This document shows, one piece after another, positions 1-11,426 of a DNA stretch of 64,000 nucleotides. The notes beneath the pieces were generated by a model. That model had not been told where the DNA came from, did no database searches, and saw only the letters and a list, made by a program, of their open reading frames with translations. The stretch lies in the NCBI GenBank assembly GCA_965243175.1, contig OZ251532.1, positions 4,402,001-4,466,000 on the forward strand, given 5' to 3'. How positions within the stretch are numbered: the first letter of the stretch is position 1; every line of letters starts with the position of its first letter. Made by a program: the position numbers and the translations under genes. Source of the stretch: VXYL01 sp965243175 (GTDB lineage: Bacteria > Pseudomonadota > Gammaproteobacteria > Pseudomonadales > Azotimanducaceae).

Positions 1-14
1 GTGGAGACCTCGAT

Positions 15-3000
15 GAGGCCGTCGTTGTCCACGTCGAAGTCCGTGCCGGTGCGCTGGGCGTCCGAGACGCCGACGCGCAGGTTCGAGGTCGTGCCGCCGT
101 AGCCGCCGCCGGTCGCCTCGTGGGAGACCAGCACGGACTCGTCCACGGCGTCGCTCGCCTCCGCCACCGCGGTGGCGGTCACCGTCCGCGGCGTGCTCCA
201 GTTCTGCGTGGTGAACGTCAGCGAGGACAGGTCCACCGTCACCGCGCCGGTGTCGCCGCTGGCCACCGCCACCGTCGCGTCCGCGCTCGGCGCCGCCGAG
301 AGGCGCACCGTGTAGGCGCCGGTGTCGCCCTCGGCCAGCAGCAGCGGGCCGGGGTCCAGCGCCGCGGTGGTCGGATCGGCGTCGATCAGCACCGTGCCGC
401 GGTCGTCGTCCGTCACGTTCACCGTCACCGTGGCCAGCACGCCCACGCTGGCCTCCGTCAGGGTCACCGCGACTTCCTCGTCGTTCGCGTCGTCGTCCGC
501 CTGCGCCGTCACGGTCACCGTCTGCGCGGTGTTCCAGTCCGTCGTGGTGAACGTCAGCGCCGCCTTGTCCACGGTCGCGGCGCCGGTGTCCGCGCTGGCG
601 ACGGTCACCGTGGTGGTCGCCCCCGGGTCGCTGTCCAGCACCGCCGTGAAGGTCCGGGCGTTGTCGGCGTGGTTGGAGTCCTCGTTCAGCGTCAGGGTCG
701 ACGGCGTCGCCATGGCTTCCAGCGACGGCGTGACGGCCACGGACGCCGTGGCGATGGTGCCGGGCAGGCTGTGGGCGGCAGCCGCCACCGTCACGGCCAC
801 GGTGCGCGCCGTGTCGAAGTCCGTGTCGTCGTAGGCCAGCGTCAGCGTCGCCGACGTGTCGCCGGCGCTCACCGGCGCCAGCGCGCCGACGGTCAGGCCG
901 TCGACGTCCGTGTTCAGGGCGAAGTGCGACGCCGTGGCGGTGCTCTCGAAGGTGGCGTCGGTGAACGTCACGGTGAGCTCGGCGCCGTCAAGGGTCGCCT
1001 CCGTCAAAGTCGCCGGGGTGGTGGACGTGATGGCGGCGGTCGGGTTCACCACTCTGATGGTGAAGGTAAGTTCGGCGCGATCGCTGTTCGTCTCGTCGCC
1101 GTCGCCGTCGTGGGCGTGGATGGTCACCGTGGTGGAAAACCCGGTGGTGGTGGTCGCCGTCACACTGCCGCATATCGTGCGGGCGCCGCACGCGCCTTCG
1201 AAGGCGAGGCCGAGCAAGGAGAGGCTGATCGGCGAGGCGCTGGCCGTGTAGCTGTAGGCGATGTCGGCGGAACCGGCGGCGCCCTCGCCGCCGGTGGCCG
1301 CGGGAATCGTGAACGGCTGTATCGGGAAGCCGCCGCTGCGGAAGGTCTTGTTCGTCACCGTGCCGGTGAAGGTGGGCGCCAGGTTGGGCTGCAAGGCGAT
1401 CTGGCGCGCAGTGTCGAGGCCGCCGAACTTCAGCACCGGCCAGTCCCACGCGCCGCCGAAGTCCCAGGCGTCGTCGTCCGCGTCCGCCGCCACGCCGACG
1501 GAACCGTCGTTGTCCACGTCCTGGTCGTCCCAGTCGGCGTAGACGGCGGTGTAGCCGGTCGGGGCGCGCAGGTTCGCCGAGGTCTCGCCCTCCGGCGAGG
1601 CCGTGCCGGTGTCGTCGGCGATGCCGCTGCGGTTCACGTCCCAGTAGGTCGCCGTGAACGTGCCCGAACCGCTGGCGAAGCCGTATTTGTTCGCCATCGG
1701 GCAGGCGCCGGTCACCGCGCCCGTGGAGTAGCTCGCGGCGATGGTGCCGGAGTTCGCCGCGGCGAAGCCGCCGGCGATGCGGTTGCCGGTCGCGCACGAC
1801 GCCGAGGCCGTTGAGTAGCTGGCCACCACCGTCGCGCCCGACTCCACCACGCCCACCAGACCGCCGACGTTGGTCTGCCCCGCCACGGCGCCGCTCGCCC
1901 ACGCCGCCGCCACCCGGCCAGCGACCACGCCCGCCAGCGGCGCCACCGAGCCCTGGCCTTGCCGCACCCGGGCGTTCGGCAGGCCCAGCGCACGCACCAC
2001 GGCACTGGGGCGCAGCGCCGCGAACAGGCCGGAGTAGTTGCGGCTGCGGTTCACCAGCAGGTTCTCGATGACCTTGCCTTGCCCATCGAAGGTGGCGGTG
2101 AAGTGGGTGGTGTCGCTGGGGGCGGAGGCCGGGCCGATGGGATCCCAGCCGTTGCCGCTGTTGTAGTAGGCGTCGCCGCTGTCCGCCGCGAACGTGCCGT
2201 CGTCCGTCCATGTGGACCCGTCGCCGTCGGTGTCGAAGTCGAGGTCGTTCTCCAGCTCGTAGCCTTCGCAGCCGTCGGCGGTCGGGCAGCCCATGCCGGA
2301 GACGTGGTTGCGGAACGCCTTGGCGTAGCTGCCGGCGTTGCCGGTGGACGCCGTGCCGTCGCCGTTCAGATCCCAGCGGACGGCGTTCAGCTGCGCCAGC
2401 GTGCGGATGTCGATGAGGCCGTCGTCGTCCAGGTCGTAGTCGCCGCGCTGGGGGATCGGGTCCATGCCGCGGTAGCTCAGCGCCGGGTACTGCGAACTCG
2501 TGCCGAAGTGCCACGGCGACTCGTGCGGGTCGCCGTCGCCGTTCACGTCCAGGGCGTCCCAGCCGGCGAAGATGTCGGTGGCCGACGTCGGCGTCTTCAG
2601 CTGCGCCGTGGTGCGGCCGGCGCCCCGGTCGGACGTGGCGACGCCGCTCGTCTCGCGGTCCCAGTGGCTCGCCGTGGCCGTGCCGGTGTGGCCGGCCAGG
2701 CCGTGCTTGTTGGTCGCCGCGCAGCTGCCCGTGATCGCCCCGGTCGCGTAGCTGGCGACGATGGTTCCGCCGTTGCCGCCCACCAGGCCGCCGGCGCTGC
2801 CGGCGCCGCATTGCGCCGACGCCTTCGAGTAGCTGGCCACGATCACCGAACCCGCCGCCGTCGACCCCACCAGGCCGCCGACGTTGGTGTTGCCCGCCGC
2901 CGAGCCGCTCGCCCACGACGCCTCCACCCGGCCCCACGACGACCCCGCCAGCGGCGCCGCCGAACCCTGCGCGCTGATGTCCACGTAGGCGTTCGGCAGC

Positions 3001-3425
3001 CCCAGCGAACGCACCACGGCGCTGCCGCGCAGCGCCGCGAACAGGCCGCCGTAGTTGCGGTTGCGGTCGACGTACAGGTTGTGGATCGAGTGGCCGTTGC
3101 CGTCGAACACGGCGTTGAAGTGGGTGCTGTCGTTCGGCGTCGAGGCCGGGCCGATGGGATCCCAGCCGCTGCCGGAGTTGTGGTAGGTGTCGCCCGAGTC
3201 GCTGGTGCCGCTCGTGTGGGTGGCGCCGTCGCCGTCGGTGTCGAAGTCCAGGTCCTGGGCGAGCTCGTAGCCGGTGCAGCCGTCTCTGGGGCAGCCCATG
3301 TCCGTGCTGGCGTTGGCGAACGCGCCGCTGGCGCCGCTGTAGTCCGCGGCGTTGCTGGCCGGGGAACCGTCGCCGTCCAGGTCCCAGCGGATGGCGTTGA
3401 GCTGGGCCAGCGTGGAGACCTCGAT
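15..3425 (-). repeat. Super-repeat unit 3 of the giant surface protein
   Basis: About 3.41 kb. It consists of a short GLUG block (about 1.01 kb, 3425 to 2414) followed by a long block (about 2.40 kb) with GLUG motifs, a He_PIG-like domain and Calx-beta-like domains. It has the same order as units 1 and 2 upstream. Boundaries are placed at the conserved GLIEV codons. Confidence 0.7.
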
Positions 3426-6400
3426 CAGGCCGTCGTTGTCCACGTCGTAGTCCGTGCCGGTGCGCTCGTCGTCCGTGACGCCCACGCGCAGCGTCGTCGA
3501 CGTGCCGCCGTAGCCGCCGCCGGTGGCCGTGTGGGTGATGACGATGGACTCGTCCACCGCGTCGTTGTCGCCCATTACCACCGCCGTCACCTGCTGCGGC
3601 GTGTTCCAGTTCCCCTGCGAGAAGGTCAGGGCGCTGAGCACCGTGAGCGGACCCGGAATCGTCGCGAACGTGGCCACCGTCACCTTGGTGCTGTCGGCGC
3701 TCGTCACGCTCACCGCCACCGGAACGGGCGGCGCCGCCGACAGCCGCACCGAGTACGTCCGGTAGCCGCCGCAGTTGCTGCAGCTCCCGTGCGCCTCCAG
3801 ACCGACCGCCGCCTCGCCCAGCAGCACCGGGCCCGCGTCCAGCTCGGGCGTCGACGCGTCGGCGTCGACCACGACGACGCCGCGGTCGTCGTCCGTCACC
3901 GTCACGGTCACCGTGGCCAGCACGCCGATGCCGGCCGCCGTCAGCGTCACCGGCACCGTCTCGTTGTTCGGGTCGTCGTCCGCCTGGGCGGTGACGGTCA
4001 CCGTCTGCGCCGTGGCCCAGTTGGTGGTGGTGAACGTCAGCGCGGCCTTGTCCACCGTCGCGGCGCCGGCGTCCGCGCTCGCGACCGCCACCGTGGTGTC
4101 CGACGCCGGCAGGCTGTCCAGCACCACGGTGAAGGTGCGGACGTTGCCGCCGCCGGTGGCGGCCTCGGTGAGACCGAGGGAGCCCGGCGTCGCGGTGGCT
4201 TCCAGCGATGGCGTCACGGTCACCGTCGGCGAGACGATGGTGTTGGGCAGCGCGTGGGCGGCGGCCGCCACGGTCACGCCGAGGGTGCGGTTGGTGTCGA
4301 AGTCGGTGTCGTCGTAGGCGAGCGTGAGCGTCGCCGACGTGTCGCCGGCGGCCACCGTCGCCAGCGAGCCGACGGTCAGGCCGACGACGTCCGTGTTCAG
4401 GGTGAAGCTTCCCGTCGTGACGCCGCTCTCGAAGGCGGTGTCGGTGAGGGTCACCGTGAGCTCGGCGCCGTTCAGGGTCGCCTCGGTGAGGGCGGCCGGG
4501 CTGCTGGTGAGCGCCGCGGTCGGCTCGACCACGGTGATGGTGAAAGTCAGCATCCCGCGGTCGCTGTCGTCCGTGTTGGTGTCGCCGTCGGCGGCGTATA
4601 TCGTCACCGTCTGCGCGCCCGTGGTGTTCGTGGTCGGCGTGCCGCAGACCTGCCGCGCGAAGCAGTTCGGGGCGCCGAAGTCCAGGCCCGCCGGCAGGCC
4701 GCTCGCCGTGTAGGCGTAGCCGATTCCCTCGCCGCCGGTGGCCGCCGGAATCTCGAATGGGGCGATGCGGACGTTGCGGCGGTACGTCTTGTCGGTCACC
4801 GTGGTGGTGAATGTGGGCGGCACGTTCGGCTGCAAGGCCACCTGGCGCGCCGTGTCGAGGCCGCCGAACTTCAGCACCGGCCACTGCCAGCGGTCGCCGA
4901 AGTCCCAGGCGTCGTCGTCGGGGGTCTCGCCGGCGGTGCTGTCGCCGTCCACGTCCTGGTCGTCCCAGTCCACGTAGAGGGCCGTGTAGCCGGTGGGGGC
5001 GCGCAGGTTCGCCGAGGTCTCGCCCTCCGGCGAGGCCGTGCCGGCGTCGTCGGCGATGCCGCTCTGGTTCACGTCCCAGTAGCTGGCCGTGAACGTGCCC
5101 GTGCCGCCCGCCAGGCCGTGCTTGTTGGCCGTCGGGCAGGTGCCCGTGACCGCGCCCGTCGAATAGCTGGCGGCGATGGTCCCGGCGTTGGGGCCGACCA
5201 AGCCGCCGGCCAGGTCGGTCGCCCCCGAGCCGGTACATTCCACCGCCGCAGCGGAGTAGGTGGCGACGATGGTGGAGGTTGCGGTGGCGCTGGCGGCCAA
5301 GCCGCCGACGTGGGTGCGGCCGCTTGCCGAGCCGCTGGTCCAGACGGCGGCGATCCTGCCGGCGTTCTCGCCCGAGAGGGCGCCGGCGAAGTTGCCGGCG
5401 GCGACGTAGGCATCGACGACGCCCAGCGATCGGACGGTGGCGCCGCTGGCGATGGCGGCGAACAGGCCGGCGTTGCCGCGGGAGCGGCTGACGAAGAGGT
5501 TTCGGACGACGTGGCCCCTGCCGTCGAAGACGGCGTTGAAGTGGGTGGAGTCGGACACCGTCGAAGCGGGGCCGATCGGGTCCCAGCCGCTGCCGCCGTT
5601 GTGGTAGGCGTCGCCGGAGTCGCTGGTGCCGCCGGTGTGCGTGGAACCGTCGCCGTCGGTGTCGAAGTCGAGGTCGTTCTCCAGCTCGTAGCCGGTGCAG
5701 TCGTTGTTGTCGAGGTCGTCGCCGTTCGTGGGGCAGCCCATGCCGGAGACGTGGTTGCGGAACGCCTTGCCGTAGCTGCCGGCGTTGCCGGACGACGGGG
5801 CGCCGTCGCCATCCAGATCCCAGCGCACGGCGTTCAGCTGGGCGAGGGTGCGGACTTCGATGAGGCCGTCGTCGTCCAAGTCGTAGTCGCCGCGCTGGGC
5901 TATCACGTCCATGCCGCGGTAGGAGAGCGCCGGATACTGCGAGTCGGTGCCGAAGTCCCAAGGCGACTCGGCCGCGTCGCCGTCGCCGTCCACGTCCACG
6001 CGGTCCCATCCGGCGTAGATGCCGATCGCGGACGTGGGCGTCTGCAACGCCTCCGTCGTCCGGCCTTCGGGCGCCGCCGTGTCCTCGTCGTCGGCGATGC
6101 GGCTCGTGTCGACGTCCCAGTAGCTCGACTCGACCGTGCCGCCGGTGGCGGCGACGCCGAACTTGACGCTCGTCGGGCAGCCACCCGTCACCTCGCCCGC
6201 CGCGTAGCTGGCGACGATGGCGCCCGCAGCGACGGTGCTCTGGTTCAGCGCCGCCAGCCCGCCGGCGCGGTGGTACGGCCCGGTGCCGCTGCACGCCACC
6301 GACACGGTCGAGTAGCTCGCCAGGATCCTCCCGCCCTGGCGCAGCGCCCCGCTGATGCCGGCCACGTCGCCCAGCCCTCGCGCAACGCCGCTGGTCCAGA

Positions 6401-6932
6401 CTGCCGCCACCCGGCCGTAGTTCTCGCCGACGAGCGGCGCCGTGCTCCACTGGCCCGCCACATAGGCGTTCGACACCCCTAAGGACCTCACCACCGCGTT
6501 CGGGCGCAGCGCTCCGAACAGGCCCACCTGGTTGCGGTCGCCGCGGTTGGCGAACAGGTTGTGGATGGAGTGGCCGTTGCCATCGAACACGGCGCTGAAG
6601 TGGGTGCTGTCGGTCGGTGTCGCGTTCGGGCCGATGGGATCCCAGCCGGCGCCGCTGTTGTGGTAGGCGTCGTCGGAGTCGCTGGTGGCGGTGTTGCCGC
6701 TCAGGGTGTACGTGGAACCGTCGCCGTCGGTGTCGAAGTCCAGGTCATGGACGAGCTCGTAGCCGGTGCAGGTGGCCGTGCCGGAGACCGCCGGGCAGCC
6801 CATGCCGGCGGAGGCGCCGGAGAAGGCGCCGCTGGCGCCGCTGTACGCCGCCTGGTTGCTGCTCGACACCGCGCCGTCGCCGTTCACGTCCCAGCGCACC
6901 GCGTTCAGCTGCGCCAGGGTGGATATCTCGAT
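3426..6932 (-). repeat. Super-repeat unit 2 of the giant surface protein
   Basis: About 3.51 kb. It consists of a short GLUG block (about 1.07 kb, 6932 to 5861) followed by a long block (about 2.44 kb) with GLUG, He_PIG-like and Calx-beta-like domains. The alternation of short and long blocks matches units 1 and 3. Confidence 0.7.
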
Positions 6933-9709
6933 CAGGCCGTCTTCGTCCGCGTCGTAGTCCGTGCCGGTGCGCCCGTTGTCCGAGACGCCGACCCGCAGCC
7001 GCGACGCGGTGCCGCCGTAGCCGCCGCCGGTGGCGGCGTGGGTGACGACGACCGACTCGTCGAGGGCGTCCGCTTCCGCCACCGCGGTGGCGGCGACCGT
7101 CTGCGCCGTGTTCCAGTTCATCGCCGTGAAGGTCAGCGACGACTGGTTCACCGTCACCGCGCCGGTGTCGGCGCTCGTCACCGCCACGGCGACGGCGCCG
7201 GTCGGCTGGGCGGACAGGCGCACCAGATAGCCGGCGGAGCCGCCCTCGCCGAGCAGCAGCGGGCCGGGGTCCTGCGCCGGGGTGGACGGGTTCGCGTCGA
7301 TCAGCACCGTGCCGAGGTCGTCGTCCGTCACCGTCGCCCTCACCTGGGCGACGACGCTGGCCGTGCCGGCGAAGTGGGCGATGGACACCGTCTCGTCGCG
7401 GGCGTCGTCGTCCGCCACCGCGGTGGCGGTGACCGTCTGCGCCGTGTTCCAGCTCGTCGTGGTGAACGTCAGCGATGCAGCATCCACCGTCACGGCGCCG
7501 ACGTCACCGCTGGCGACCGTCACCGTCACGTTGGCGGCCGGGTCGCTTTGCAACGCTACGGTGTAGGTGCCGGTGTTGCCGGTGGCGCCTTCGTTCAACG
7601 CTACGGCAGCGCGACTGAGGATGATGTCCAGCGACGACGGCGACACCGGCAGCGAATTGGTCACCAAGTTGCCGACCAGCATGTGCGCCGCGTCGGCGAC
7701 GTTGACCGTCACGGTGGCGGCGGCGTCGAAGTCCGTGCCGTCGTGGGCGAGGGTCAGTACCGCCCTAGCGGTGCCCGGGGCCGTGTCGAGGTCGGAGATC
7801 GTCAGCCCGGAGATCGCCGTGGTCAGCGTGAAGTGGGTCCGCGCCACGCCGCTGGCGAAGACCGTGCCGGTGAGATCGACCGTCAGCGTGGCGCCGTTCA
7901 GGCTGCCTTCCGTCAGCGCTGGCGTCGCCGTCGCGAACGCCAGCGGGGTCACCACCGCGATGGTGAAGGTCAGTTCGCCGCGGTCGGCGTCCGACGTGTC
8001 GCGGTCGCCGTCGTGGGCGTGGAACTCCACCAGGTAGCTGCCGCCCACGGTCGGGGTGCCGCAGACTGTGCGCACCGCCGAACCCGGGCAGGAACCCCTG
8101 CCGTCGGCATCGAAGATCAGGCCGTCCGGCAGGTTCTGGGCGTGGTAGGTGTACGTGCCGCCTTCGCCGCCGGTCGCGGCGGGCAGCTGGAACGGCGCGA
8201 TGGCTTGGCCGCGCTGGAACGTGCGGTTCGGCGTTGCCGGGAAGGTCGGTGCCATGCTGCGCTGCTGGGCGAACTGCAGCTCGGTGGAGAGGCCGCCGAA
8301 CTTGAGCACCGGGTGTTCCCAGCTCTCGCCGAAGTCCCAGGCGTCGTCGTCCACGGATTCGCCGGCCACGCTGTCGCCGTCGACGTCCTGGTCGTCCCAG
8401 AGGGCGTAGAGGCCGGTGTAGCCGGTGGGGGTGCGCAGGTTCGTCGAGGTCCGGCCTTCGGGGGAGGCGGTGTCCGTGTCGTCGGCGATGCCGCTGAGGT
8501 TCACGTCCCAGTAGCTGGCGGTGAAGGTGCCCGTGCCGCCGGCGAAGCCGTGCCTGTTCGCTACCTGGCAGCTGGGTTCGCCGGTCACCGTGCCGGTCGA
8601 GTAGCTCGTGATGATGGTGCCAGTGAGGTTCCTCACGGCCAATCCGCCGGCACCTTCGCCCCCGGCGCCGCACGACACCGCCGCCGTCGAGTAGCTTGCC
8701 ACTATCGTCGCCGTCGGCTCCTCGTTGCTGCCCACTAGACCGCCAACGGAGCTATCCCCTTCTACTTTGCCGGACGTCCACGTCGCCGCGATCCGTCCTT
8801 CGTTCCACCCCGCGAGAACGCCGACGATGGATACGGCGTTCACCCGCGCGTTCGGCAGCCCCAGCGAACGCACCACGGCGTTGCTGAACAGGGCCCCGAA
8901 CAGGCCGGCGTGGTTGCGGTCGCGGTTCACCAGCAGGTTGGCGATGACGTGGCCGTTGCCGTCGAAGGTGGCCGTGAAAAAATCGGTGGCATTCGGGTCC
9001 GTGGTGGCCCCGATGGGATTCCAGCCGCTGCCGCCGTTGTGATAGGCGTCGCCGGCGTCGGCGGTGAAGGTGGCGCTTCTCTGGGTCCATGACGAACCGT
9101 CGCCGCCGGTGCTCTGGGTCCACGTGGAACCGTCGCCGTCGGTGTCGAAGTCGAGGTCGTTCTCCAGCTCGTAGCCGGTACAGCCGGTCGGGCAGCCCAT
9201 GCCCGCGGCGTGGCTCGGGAACGCGGACTCGTAGGCCGCAGTGTTCGACGGGGCGCCGTTGCCGTCCACATCCCAGCGTATGGCGTTGAGCTGCTTCAGG
9301 TTCCTGACTTCTATCAGGCCGTCGTCGTCCTGGTCGTAGTCGCCGCGCTGCGCCGCCAGGTTGCCGGCGTGGTTGGCGCCGACCGACAGCGCCGGGTACT
9401 CCGAGGACGTGCCGAAGTCCCAGGGGGACTCGGAGGCTTCGCCGTCGCCGTCGACGTCCAGGGCGTCCCAGCCGGCGTAGATGCCGCTCGCCGACGTGGG
9501 GGCTTGCAGCTGCGCGGCGGTGCGGCCCTCGGGCGAGGTCGCGTCGGCGTCGTCGGCGATGTTCGCCGAGTTCCAGTAGCTGGACGTCGCCGGGCCGTTC
9601 GTGACGCCGTGCAGCGACGCGCCGCTCGGACCGGTCACCGCGCCGGTCGCGTAGCTCGCCGACACCGCGCCGCCGGTGCGGTTCCAGCCCACCAGACCCG
9701 CCGCCTGGC

Positions 9710-9755
9710 CCGTCGCCGCGGGTGTGCGACAGATCGTAGGTCAGTGGTTGCTCAC
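9710..9755. repeat. Left end of the IS: 11-bp target duplication plus 35-bp terminal inverted repeat
   Basis: CCGTCGCCGCG at 9710-9720 is the target copy. The element begins at 9721 with GGTGTGCGACAGATCG. Its first 35 bases match the inverted right end at 11392-11426 with one mismatch (12th base, G against A). Confidence 0.9.
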
Positions 9756-11426
9756 CAAGTCCATTCTCAAGCGGCGAGTGCGGCGACGCGGTCGTTCCAG
9801 TAGTCGTCGAGCTGGCCTCCGATGCGCGCGCAGCGGAGCCAGAGGACGGGGTTGGCGCCGGCCACGGTCCAGCGCATTCCGGGGCCTTTCGCGCGCTGGC
9901 CGACGACGTTCTTGCAGCCCGCCTCGATGACGCCGGAACCGATCGGCAGGCCGCTGGCGAGGTATTCGTCGTAGCGCATGCGGTCGCGCCGGGCGCCGAG
10001 GTACGCGACCGCGCGGCGGCACTCCTCGGCTTCGCCGCCGCGCTTGCGCAGGTCGTCCAGGGCGTCGTCGACGCGGCCCGCCTTGAGCATCGCGCACAGC
10101 TTCTTCGCCCACGCCTCGGCGAGGTCGCCGTCGCCGTGGCGGGCGCGCGCCGCCGCCCACAGGTACTCCGCCGCGTGGTAGTAGTCGACGATCCTCTCGG
10201 CGTCCGGGAACCAGTCGTCGAACACCCGCCGGATCCACTCCGCGCCGTCGCCGACGCACACGTCGACGTCGCCCGGCCCGCAGCCCGCCGCCGCCAGTTC
10301 GCGCAGCAGCCGCCGCTCGAACGGCGACTCCCGGCCGGGCGTCTCCGCCGCGCTCTCGATCGCCGCGAACAGCACCGCCGCGCCCTCCACCATGCGCGGG
10401 CGGCCCTCGGCGTCCGTCTCGGACACCCACAGCGCGCCCACCTTCGCCTCGCGCGTGCCAGCCCGTCCGCCGTCCTTGCCGGAACGCCCCTCGGTCTCGC
10501 TCGGCAGCGCCGGAACGCCCGTGCCGTCCACCGCGCAGCACAGCTTCCGCCCCGGCTTCGACGCCTCCCGCGCCAGCGAGGCCCCGTCGCCGTCGCCTCC
10601 CCCTTCCGACCGCCACGCCTCCAGATCGTCGCCCACCGCCCGCGTCGTCCGCTCCACCCGCTTCGCGCCGAAGTTCAGCCCCGACAGCTCGCGCAGCAAC
10701 TCGTCCGCCCCCGCGTAGCTGCACTGCGAACCCGCCAGGCTCGCCAGACGCCGCGCCGACGGCGTCATCGAACCCTCGACGCCCAGCCGCCGCGCCCGCG
10801 GGCGAACGCTGCGCCCGCACTCCCGGCACCCGCGCCGCGCCATCTCCACCCGCACGCTCCCCAGCACCGTCTCCACGCGCACCTCGTCGACCCGCAGCAG
10901 CCGCGTCCGACCGCCGCACGCCGGGCACGCGCACGGCGCCGCGTCGTCCTTCCCGTACGCCAGCTCCAGCCCTTGCCGCGCCAACTCCTGCATGTCCGCG
11001 CGCAGCCGCATGTCCAGCAGCGCCGCATCCCTCGAACCGGACCCGCAGCGCGCCATCTCGAACCGCGCCAAACGCGCCGTCGCCGCCACCAGCTCCCGCC
11101 GCAGCCCCGCGCCTTCACCCTCTTCGCGCTTGCGTTCCTCTTCCAACTCCTCGACAGTCCCTGTCGCCATGGCGGGTCTCCTTCCCCTGGCTCGTTTCGC
11201 AAAAACGCCAAGAGTACGAGACCCGCCTTGGCTCAACCCCCTCGACCGCCGACCTCCGCGCCAGAACGGCCCGGGCGCGGCGACCACCGACGACGGCGGC
11301 TTCAGCCACGGCGCGCTCTGAACGGCATCGGGCGCCAATCCGTCCTCCGCAACGGCCGCGTCGCTCGACTCGCCGCCCGAGATCGGACCCAGTGAGCAAC
11401 CACTGACCTACGATTTGTCGCACACC
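9721..11426 (-). mobile_element. ISKra4-family insertion sequence, complete, 1,706 bp
   Basis: The element has 35-bp terminal inverted repeats (9721-9755 and 11392-11426, one mismatch) and is flanked by an 11-bp direct repeat CCGTCGCCGCG (9710-9720 and 11427-11437). The exact cut could shift by a base because the repeats run into the ends. It holds one transposase gene in the same orientation as the interrupted surface-protein gene. The near-identical ends, full target duplication and open transposase frame suggest a recent and possibly still active insertion. The family call rests on the transposase motifs. Confidence 0.9.
9767..11170 (-). CDS. ISKra4-family transposase
   Basis: A transposase of 467 aa that would cut and join the inverted ends flanking it. 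It shows an N-terminal helical stretch, cysteine pairs suggesting a zinc-binding region (CACPAC near residues 80-85, CREC near 115-118), and acidic positions fitting a DDE triad: AVDGTG (Asp about 215), VGDGAEW (Asp about 308) and GVIEAGCK (Glu about 415). The DYYHA and IGSGVIEAGCKNVVGQR motifs are typical of ISKra4 transposases. The ATG at 11170 is preferred over an upstream in-frame start at 11338 because an AAGGAGA ribosome site precedes it and the length then fits the family. The gene stops 46 bp inside the left IS end and looks intact. Confidence 0.9.
   Translation of the reverse strand: MATGTVEELEEERKREEGEGAGLRRELVAATARLARFEMARCGSGSRDAALLDMRLRADMQELARQGLELAYGKDDAAPCACPACGGRTRLLRVDEVRVETVLGSVRVEMARRGCRECGRSVRPRARRLGVEGSMTPSARRLASLAGSQCSYAGADELLRELSGLNFGAKRVERTTRAVGDDLEAWRSEGGGDGDGASLAREASKPGRKLCCAVDGTGVPALPSETEGRSGKDGGRAGTREAKVGALWVSETDAEGRPRMVEGAAVLFAAIESAAETPGRESPFERRLLRELAAAGCGPGDVDVCVGDGAEWIRRVFDDWFPDAERIVDYYHAAEYLWAAARARHGDGDLAEAWAKKLCAMLKAGRVDDALDDLRKRGGEAEECRRAVAYLGARRDRMRYDEYLASGLPIGSGVIEAGCKNVVGQRAKGPGMRWTVAGANPVLWLRCARIGGQLDDYWNDRVAALAA

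Larger units (their letters stand above)
1..9720 (-). pseudogene. 3' segment of giant GLUG/Calx-beta surface protein, cut off from its start by an IS and running off the window
   Basis: This is the downstream part of a giant secreted repeat protein. The frame whose minus-strand codons start at positions congruent to 2 modulo 3 reads coherently from 9720 to the left edge, with no stop met where I translated it. It carries blocks with GLUG-type motifs (AGLVGWN, VASYSTA), a recurrent lead-in (DDDGLIEVRTLAQLNA-like) with codons near 9314, 6932, 5861, 3425, 2414 and 14, He_PIG-like Ig domains (AATGGEG...GLPAGL) and Calx-beta-like domains (LTFTTTNW...). The frame is closed just inside the IS (stop at 9741-9743) and has no start of its own. 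Joined to the segment above 11437 it would give more than 4,800 codons within the window. The family is an extracellular adhesin or matrix type; binding partners are unknown. The true C-terminus, and any anchoring or secretion signal, lies outside the window. Confidence 0.85.

Noticed and set aside
988..6450. 1,820-codon minus-strand frame
   Set aside because: It is out of frame with the coding reading. Its product is dominated by Arg and short GRR/HRR runs, whereas the frame with codons starting at positions congruent to 2 modulo 3 gives clear repeat domains.
120..8738. Very long plus-strand open frames (120-1814, 1959-6482, 6561-8738) and similar ones at 11680-14277 and 14296-16125
   Set aside because: They are Arg/Gly/Val-rich antisense shadows of the giant minus-strand gene. 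They contain no recognisable domain, while the opposite frame reads as ordered GLUG, Ig and Calx-beta repeats.
10136..11395. 419-codon plus-strand frame across the IS
   Set aside because: It is the antisense of the transposase, rich in Arg, Pro and His, with no domain. The minus strand carries all the ISKra4 motifs.
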